Assembly (NCBI GenBank): GCA_021153325.1
Contig: JAGKTQ010000006.1
Location: 18,874 to 82,873, forward strand
DNA from: Lachnospiraceae bacterium
GTDB lineage: Bacteria; Bacillota; Clostridia; Lachnospirales; Lachnospiraceae
Direction of reading: 5' to 3'
DNA: 64,000 nucleotides
Below, one piece after another: positions 58,922-64,000 of this stretch. Made by a program: the position numbers and the translations under genes. The notes under the pieces are model-generated. The model was not told where the DNA came from. It searched no databases and was given only the letters and a program-made list of their open reading frames with translations. Position 1 is the stretch's first letter. Every line of letters starts with the position of its first letter.

Positions 58922-60748
58922 TTACTTTTTCTCAATCTTTTCGTCTGGTAGCCACTTAAGCAGTTTTTCTGCAAGCAGCTCTATTTCTATCGGTTTTGGG
59001 ACAAAATCATTCATGCCACCATCATAAAATTCCTTATCCATACCCTTAACTGCATTTGCTGATAAAGCAATAATTGGCAGTTTATCTGTATATTCTTCAC
59101 CGATTGCACGTATCATACCAGTCGCTTCTATTCCATCCACTTCCGGCATCATATGATCCATAAAGATCAAATCATAATCTTTTTTCTTCTTCAATAGCTC
59201 TACACAATCAATCCCATTATCTACTAAATCCGGAACAATGCCGAACTTTTTCAAAATACCGGCAGCTACGCGGAGATTGATCTTCATATCATCTACGACC
59301 ATTACCTTTGCTTTCGGTGCACAGAAAGAAATTTCAAACTGTTTGACTTCTGTTTTTTGCAGGTTCTCATTATATTCACATGGTGTTGCATCTATCACTT
59401 CCTGCTCGACATAAAAATGGAATGTACTTCCTTTTCCATACTCACTTTCTACCCATATCTTTCCATCCATCTGCTCCACCAGCAGCTTACAGATAGAAAG
59501 CCCCAGTCCGGTTCCTTCCACACCTTTGTTTTTCTTAATATCTACTTGTTCGAATGCATCAAACAGTTTGGTCAGATCCTTTTCCTTAATTCCTCTTCCG
59601 GTATCTTTAACACTAAAATTCAACCTGCCATGCTTTTCATCTACTGCCTCCCAAAAAGCTGTTAAAATGATTTCCCCTTCTCTGGTAAACTTTGTAGCAT
59701 TTCCCATAATATTGATCAAAATCTGACGGATTCTTCCGCTGTCACCATTAAGCTTACGAGGAATACTATTCTGTACTTCTGTTTTCAATACGACCGGCTT
59801 TTCCTTCACACGGACTTCCATCATATTCACCAGATCATGAATAACAGATGATATATAATACTCTTCCTTTACGATCATCATCTTCCCTGATTCCAGTTTA
59901 GAAAGGTCTAAAATATCATTAATGATATTTAACAGGCTATTACTTGCAGACTTAATAGATAATGTACATTCTTTGCCCTGTTCTGACATTGGCTCATCTA
60001 ACAAAATATCTGTCATGCCACATATGGCATTCATAGGGGTTCGAATTTCATGTGACATATTGGCAAGAAAACTGCTCTTTGCCTGATTAGATTCTTCTGC
60101 GGCATGCATCAGCTCTTCAATCTGGGTCATATTCCGACGTACGATCTTGATATTTCCAATGGCTACCGAAGAAAGTGCTACTCCTCCGATTATGCAGCAG
60201 CCTATATTAACGAGCAGATTAAAAAACTGCAAAAAATATACAAATCCATCCGTATTATTCCATACCCCATTGATATTTTCCAATTCCATCCACGCCAAAC
60301 ACTGCTCCAAAAAGAACAACACAATCGCCAAAATACAATATGGCAGAGGATAAAAGTTCTTTTTGGAATCGTCTTTCGATGTTTCCAACACGTAATGCGT
60401 TAAAAAGGTAAACGGAATGGTGGCAATACAATACATATTAAACAGGCAATCCCCTCCTGCCATATACGTTGCGATTACAGAAAAAATAAACACTTCTGCA
60501 ATGATCAAATGATAGACAAGCCAGATTTTTTTCTTATGCGACAAAATCATGCACATAACATAATAAAGTATGCTGAGCATATTCAAAGTCCATAGACCAT
60601 ACGCTTCTTTCCACCAAAATATAACAGCCAATACTACATGAATCGTTCCAATAAAAAGAGAAAAGATCGTATACAGCAGATTATACTCCGATGGTTCTAA
60701 TTTCTGTATTCTATGAAGGATACCTTCCTTCTCTTTTAACATACCCAT
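58922..60748 (-). CDS. Hybrid sensor histidine kinase / response regulator
   Basis: A 608-residue protein. Residues 25-200 hold about six membrane helices without a clear extracellular domain. A short coiled coil leads to HisKA with His233 in NMSHEIRTPMN, an ATPase domain with NIMGNATKFTREG, DTGRGIKE and GTGLGLSI, and a C-terminal receiver with Asp531 in IFMDHMMPEVDG. No DNA-binding output domain is attached, so it must act through another protein. It is divergent from the ECF S-component gene. Confidence 0.92.
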   Translation of the reverse strand: MGMLKEKEGILHRIQKLEPSEYNLLYTIFSLFIGTIHVVLAVIFWWKEAYGLWTLNMLSILYYVMCMILSHKKKIWLVYHLIIAEVFIFSVIATYMAGGDCLFNMYCIATIPFTFLTHYVLETSKDDSKKNFYPLPYCILAIVLFFLEQCLAWMELENINGVWNNTDGFVYFLQFFNLLVNIGCCIIGGVALSSVAIGNIKIVRRNMTQIEELMHAAEESNQAKSSFLANMSHEIRTPMNAICGMTDILLDEPMSEQGKECTLSIKSASNSLLNIINDILDLSKLESGKMMIVKEEYYISSVIHDLVNMMEVRVKEKPVVLKTEVQNSIPRKLNGDSGRIRQILINIMGNATKFTREGEIILTAFWEAVDEKHGRLNFSVKDTGRGIKEKDLTKLFDAFEQVDIKKNKGVEGTGLGLSICKLLVEQMDGKIWVESEYGKGSTFHFYVEQEVIDATPCEYNENLQKTEVKQFEISFCAPKAKVMVVDDMKINLRVAAGILKKFGIVPDLVDNGIDCVELLKKKKDYDLIFMDHMMPEVDGIEATGMIRAIGEEYTDKLPIIALSANAVKGMDKEFYDGGMNDFVPKPIEIELLAEKLLKWLPDEKIEKK

Positions 60749-60931
60749 TTTTACTTTTCCTTCTTCCGTACAATTCCAATAAATTCTCTCTATAATATGC
60801 TATTTTACCCTAGTCTAATGGGAAACGCAAGGCAAGAAACTGGCATGGTTATTTTAATACAATGTGGCACTTTTAACCATTCCATTTTTGAGTATAATAA
60901 ATTTCAACACGAAAATCAAAGGAGGAACATT

Positions 60932-61525
60932 ATGAGAAATGAACGTATTTACAAAATTGTTATGACTGGGCTTATGGCAGCCTTATCCTATGTAGTCTTT
61001 ACTTTCTTACAAATTAAGATTACCCTTCCGGGCGGAGACGCGACTTCTATTCATCTTGGAAATGCGGTTTGTGTATTAGCAGCCCTCTTATTAGGCGGTC
61101 TGTACGGAGGCATCGGTGGCGCAATCGGTATGACGATCGGAGATTTATTAGACCCTGTGTACATAACCTATGCACCAAAAACTTTTATCCTGAAGCTGTG
61201 TATCGGTCTGATCACCGGACTGATCGCTCACAAAATCGGTAAGATTTCTACCGAAAAGGACACTCGTAAAGTCCTTCTTTTCACTATACTTGCCGCCTGC
61301 GGAGGACTGCTGTTCAATGTCATTTTTGATCCGCTTGTTGGTTATTTTTACAAACTCATTATTCTTGGAAAACCGGCAGCCGAACTGACACTCGCATGGA
61401 ACATTGCTGCAACCTCTATCAATGCAATAACATCTGCTATTGTTTCAGTTACTGTTTACATGGCACTTCGTCCAGCCTTAAAAAAAGCCGGTCTATTCAT
61501 TACAATCGGAAAAACAACAGAGTAA
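60932..61525 (+). CDS. ECF transporter S component
   Basis: A 197-residue membrane protein with about six helices, of the energy-coupling-factor substrate-binding type: IYKIVMTGLMAALSYVVFTFLQIKITLPGG, then HLGNAVCVLAALLLGGLYGGIGGAIGMTIGDLL. It would capture a vitamin or similar nutrient and work with a shared EcfAA'T module encoded elsewhere. The ATG at 60932 has GGAGG seven bases upstream. No vitamin riboswitch is recognised in the short leader, so the ligand is unknown. Confidence 0.85.
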   Translation: MRNERIYKIVMTGLMAALSYVVFTFLQIKITLPGGDATSIHLGNAVCVLAALLLGGLYGGIGGAIGMTIGDLLDPVYITYAPKTFILKLCIGLITGLIAHKIGKISTEKDTRKVLLFTILAACGGLLFNVIFDPLVGYFYKLIILGKPAAELTLAWNIAATSINAITSAIVSVTVYMALRPALKKAGLFITIGKTTE

Positions 61526-61538
61526 CCTTTATACTTGC

Positions 61539-61739
61539 TTAATCTTCATCCGGCATAATAATTGCTGCGATGAAGTAAGCAAGCAAACATAATCCAAAGC
61601 TTCCAAAAGCAAGCAATGCCCATATGACTCTTACTACGGTAGCATCAATGTTTAAATAATCACCGAATCCACCACATACACCACAAACCATTTTATTTGT
61701 TCTTGAACGATATAATTTCTTTACCTCTTTGTTATCCAT
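61539..61739 (-). CDS. PspC domain membrane protein
   Basis: A 66-residue protein with the PspC core KKLYRSRTNKMVCGVCGGFGDYLNIDATVVRVIWALLAFGSFG, one long hydrophobic region and an acidic end. In Firmicutes such proteins occur with PadR/DUF1700/DUF4097 envelope-stress clusters, as here. It follows the DUF4097 gene by 36 bp. Confidence 0.9.
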   Translation of the reverse strand: MDNKEVKKLYRSRTNKMVCGVCGGFGDYLNIDATVVRVIWALLAFGSFGLCLLAYFIAAIIMPDED

Positions 61740-61775
61740 ACGCTTTTTCCTTTCTTATTTTGAAATTCCTATTTT

Positions 61776-62789
61776 CTATTTTGTAAATGATATTTCTATA
61801 TTTCCCATTGCTGTTTCCGCATCAATGGTCTTATCTGCTCCACGATCGATATCTTTCTCTGATGCAATACCTTCGTAACTTTCACCATCAATTTCTACCG
61901 ATCCCATGGAAGCTTCCACAGAATAATTAAATTCCTCTTTTTTTCCATCAATCTCTATTTCCACATTTCCCATAGAACACTCTACATCTATATCTCGATT
62001 AAAAATTCCCTTTAAAACAGCTTCTCCCATTGCCACAGTAATATCCGTTTCATCAGCCTCAATATCTTCCATATAAATTGTACCTGCGCCAACTTCTGCA
62101 ATAAGCTCCTCTGACTTCGTGTTGTTACATGTCACTTCTCCTGCACCAATTTCAAATTGTGTATCGCCAAGGGTAACATCTGTTATCTCAATAATTCCTG
62201 CTCCCAAGGAAACCGTAGTTTCTTTAAATGCCAGCTCCTTTGGAAGGATAATACGCACGGTATTGTCCTTGCCATTCCAATCTTCTAATTCTAAAAATCC
62301 ATCTTCTATACCGAATCCTTCTATATAAAAGGTGTTATTTTTAATATAGCCTCGAAATTCATCCTCACAATCCGTTATAATCTGAATATTTTCCACATCT
62401 CCAACTTCTATGAACAATGCTCCGCCTCCAAGTGCAATTTGAAGATTCTTGACTCCCTCAGCGTTCAGAGCTGCTTCCTCATTTCCTGTCATTACAGCCG
62501 AATTCCCAGCTGTTTCTAACTGATCTGTTTTTTCAAGAGCCTCTGGCGCTTCAGGTGCTTCCACTGTTTCATCATCAAATACACCAACTCCAAATGTAAA
62601 ATCCTCATCGTCTGTAAAAATTCCCAGATCAATTCTCAGGTGATTATTAAAAAAGGAAAGTTCTCCATTTCTTTCCATTCGAGACACCTCTTCCTGTCCG
62701 CCTCCGGCAACTCCGGCAATAAAGAGAATAATCCCTAAAAACATAATAATAACGGCGGTTATTAAACTTACTTTTGTAAACTTTTTCAT
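61776..62789 (-). CDS. DUF4097 family (adhesin-like beta-helix) membrane-anchored protein
   Basis: A 337-residue protein with one N-terminal membrane helix, an acidic linker, and a C-terminal DUF4097-type repeated beta structure (ETTVSLGAGIIEITDVTLGDTQFEIGAGEVTCNNTKSEELIAEVGAGTIYMEDI...). Resembles LiaG-like envelope proteins of unknown biochemical role. Its start overlaps the DUF1700 stop by 4 bp (ATGA), showing translational coupling. Confidence 0.88.
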   Translation of the reverse strand: MKKFTKVSLITAVIIMFLGIILFIAGVAGGGQEEVSRMERNGELSFFNNHLRIDLGIFTDDEDFTFGVGVFDDETVEAPEAPEALEKTDQLETAGNSAVMTGNEEAALNAEGVKNLQIALGGGALFIEVGDVENIQIITDCEDEFRGYIKNNTFYIEGFGIEDGFLELEDWNGKDNTVRIILPKELAFKETTVSLGAGIIEITDVTLGDTQFEIGAGEVTCNNTKSEELIAEVGAGTIYMEDIEADETDITVAMGEAVLKGIFNRDIDVECSMGNVEIEIDGKKEEFNYSVEASMGSVEIDGESYEGIASEKDIDRGADKTIDAETAMGNIEISFTK

Positions 62790-63550
62790 GCAGCAGCACC
62801 TCTTTTCTTTCTAAATGGTAAACGGCATAAATTCACGATACCTCGAACGATCGCAGGAATTGCAATCGCGCACACCCAAACACTCAAAATAACAAACAAA
62901 ATGCCAATTCCTGCACATACAAGACCTGTTCCCGCAAGGCACATTCCACCAAATGGTGCCGCAAACATTTTTACAATTCCAACTACAAGAAGTACAACTC
63001 CCACTACTACCATTGCAAATGCAATTGCTGCCACACTAATAAACAAAGCAAACAACACTGCTGCAATTGCTACAAACACTGCAAAAATAACAGCTGCAAT
63101 CGGTATCAGTATCGGTGCTGCACAGATACACAATACGACTAGCAATACAATCTGGCCTGCACTCATTCCTTTTCTACTATTTCCTGTATTTTGATAAGTA
63201 TTTTCCTGTCCGTTTTGGAAGCCTCCACCTTGATAAGTTCCATTCTGATAAGGGTTTTCTTGCTTCTGCCCATTCACGCCCTGACCATATTCAATAATTT
63301 CTTCTCCTTTATTATAGAAGTCTTTGTAACCGTTCTCCGTAAATTCTCCGGTCGCATCTCCTGTCAGATCCGCTTTGATAGTCTCTGCTACTTTTTCTGG
63401 ACTTCCCAGTGCTTTAATGACCTCCTGTTCATTTTCTGCACCTGCATCATCAAAATAATCGTTATAAAACTGCAACGCTTCCTTTCTTTCACTTGGCGTA
63501 ATATCTGCTAACAGCATTTCCAGCTGACGCATAAACTCATATCTGTTCAT
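62786..63550 (-). CDS. DUF1700 / HAAS-domain membrane protein
   Basis: A 254-residue protein. The N-terminal HAAS domain (MNRYEFMRQLEMLLADITPSERKEALQFYNDYFDDAG, about 1-75) is followed by a Gln/Asn/Gly-rich linker and a set of about four to five membrane helices (about 130-245) rich in Ala and Val. In the PadR-DUF1700-DUF4097 module this protein is thought to act as the signalling membrane partner. Overlaps PadR by 14 bp and DUF4097 by 4 bp. Confidence 0.88.
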   Translation of the reverse strand: MNRYEFMRQLEMLLADITPSERKEALQFYNDYFDDAGAENEQEVIKALGSPEKVAETIKADLTGDATGEFTENGYKDFYNKGEEIIEYGQGVNGQKQENPYQNGTYQGGGFQNGQENTYQNTGNSRKGMSAGQIVLLVVLCICAAPILIPIAAVIFAVFVAIAAVLFALFISVAAIAFAMVVVGVVLLVVGIVKMFAAPFGGMCLAGTGLVCAGIGILFVILSVWVCAIAIPAIVRGIVNLCRLPFRKKRGAAA

Positions 63551-63869
63551 TTTTTACTCCTCCCTCAAATAATCCGGTTATTTTGGCTGAATAACTTCTC
63601 CACTCGCCTTCATAAAGGTTTAATTGCACTCTGCCTCGTTCCGTTACCTTATAATAACGTCTGTTTCTTCCCGCACATGCCATGTCGTAAACCTCTAAGC
63701 ATTCTTCCTTTAAGAGTCTACGCAGAACCGGATATAATGTAGACTCAGACAATTCGATAACTCCTCGGATCTCCTGCGTTATTTTGTAGCCATAAGTACC
63801 TTCCGGTTCTCTGGAAACAACCGCCAGTACAATCGCATCAAGAAGCGCCGCACCTGTATTAAAAACCAT
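63537..63869 (-). CDS. PadR-family transcriptional regulator
   Basis: A 110-residue winged-helix repressor: LLDAIVLAVVSREPEGTYGYKITQEIRGVIELSESTLYPVLRRLLKEECLEVY, the PadR DNA-binding region with the TLYPxLRRL recognition helix, plus the short helical C-terminus. The start at 63869 has GGGGAAG six bases upstream. It is the first gene of the cluster and presumably autoregulates it through palindromes upstream. Confidence 0.92.
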   Translation of the reverse strand: MVFNTGAALLDAIVLAVVSREPEGTYGYKITQEIRGVIELSESTLYPVLRRLLKEECLEVYDMACAGRNRRYYKVTERGRVQLNLYEGEWRSYSAKITGLFEGGVKNEQI

Positions 63870-63936
63870 GCTCTTCCCCTTTCTGCATATTGCATTTCGC
63901 AATACTGCTTAAGTTCATTTATTTATATTATAGATT

Positions 63937-63978
63937 TATAATATTATATTTTCTTTCATATTATATCTCATATAATAT
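63937..63978. promoter_or_regulatory. AT-rich palindromes upstream of the PadR cluster
   Basis: TATAATATTATA (63937-63948) is a perfect palindrome, and ATATTATAT-CTC-ATATAATAT (63958-63978) is a perfect 9-bp inverted repeat. They lie 68-109 bp upstream of padR and probably overlap its promoter. Likely operator for PadR autoregulation. Confidence 0.5.
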
Positions 63979-64000
63979 TGTTTATGCCTATAATATATGT

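Noticed and set aside
61534..61583. Hairpin CTTGCTTAATCTTCATC / GATGAAGTAAGCAAG between the ECF S component and pspC
   Set aside because: Possible shared terminator, but it has a bulge, lies partly in pspC codons and has no T-tract on either strand.

Overview
The window looks like a chromosomal segment of a spore-forming, low-GC Gram-positive anaerobe, most likely a Lachnospiraceae member (Clostridia). The evidence is the spoIIA operon (spoIIAA-spoIIAB-sigF), spoVA genes, a T-box in front of valS, AGGAGG-type ribosome sites, sigma-A promoters with 17-bp spacers, and many proteins of clostridial type (TM1266-like, DUF5721-like, GerMN). No tRNA, rRNA, CRISPR array, phage or insertion-sequence transposase was seen. 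Most genes lie on the minus strand.

Layout, left to right. (1) 1-2.6 kb: protein quality control, clpX (cut by the window edge), clpP and tig. (2) 2.7-8.9 kb: a minus-strand cluster of an ABC substrate-binding lipoprotein, a 1111-residue soluble GGDEF protein, a fused ABC permease-ATPase and a TM1266-like regulator. (3) 9-16.8 kb: holA, comEC, a GerMN lipoprotein, a WalRK-like two-component pair, a ComEA-like protein and a small DMT transporter. (4) 16.9-24.9 kb: arginine biosynthesis, argC-GNAT-argJ-argB-argD plus a coupled solute-binding protein, divergent from argG across a region with four TATGCATAA repeats typical of ArgR sites. (5) 25-27.6 kb: DUF1294 protein, LytTR regulator, DegV protein, DUF5721-like protein. 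(6) 27.6-49.3 kb: a sporulation locus that has been broken apart (below). (7) 49.4-57.1 kb: zinc-ribbon/TPR membrane protein, folC, fapA-like gene and valS with a T-box and a 162-bp palindrome in its leader. (8) 57.2-64 kb: a 5'-truncated chemoreceptor, a hybrid histidine kinase, an ECF S component and a PadR-DUF1700-DUF4097 cluster with pspC beyond.

The main structural finding concerns region 6. In Bacillus the spoVA operon directly follows spoIIAA-AB-sigF. Here the same neighbourhood is kept, but spoVA is scattered in three pieces: spoVAB-spoVAA (46.4-45.3 kb), spoVAC (34.6-34.2 kb) and spoVAE (28.0-27.6 kb). spoVAD is not found in the window. Between the first two pieces sits a 10-kb metabolic island; between the second and third, a 6-kb envelope-glycan operon with a shikimate kinase. 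spoVAB and spoVAC each carry their own sigma-G-like promoter.

The 10-kb island (45.2-34.7 kb) is the best candidate for an undescribed system. One operon encodes a biotin carboxylase fused to a cytidylate-kinase-like domain, a 74-residue biotin carrier and a BirA ligase. A divergently placed PucR-type regulator follows. A second group encodes a methionine gamma-lyase-like enzyme, PxpB, PxpC and PxpA (5-oxoprolinase / urea-carboxylase-type carboxyltransferase subunits), an APC permease and a 43-residue small protein. The inferred logic is uptake of an amino-acid-like compound and its biotin- and ATP-dependent carboxylation and ring or amide opening. A TACA-N3-TGTA palindrome occurs in front of both transcription units, and each has an intrinsic-terminator hairpin in a leader or intergenic position. 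The function is inferred from families and context only.
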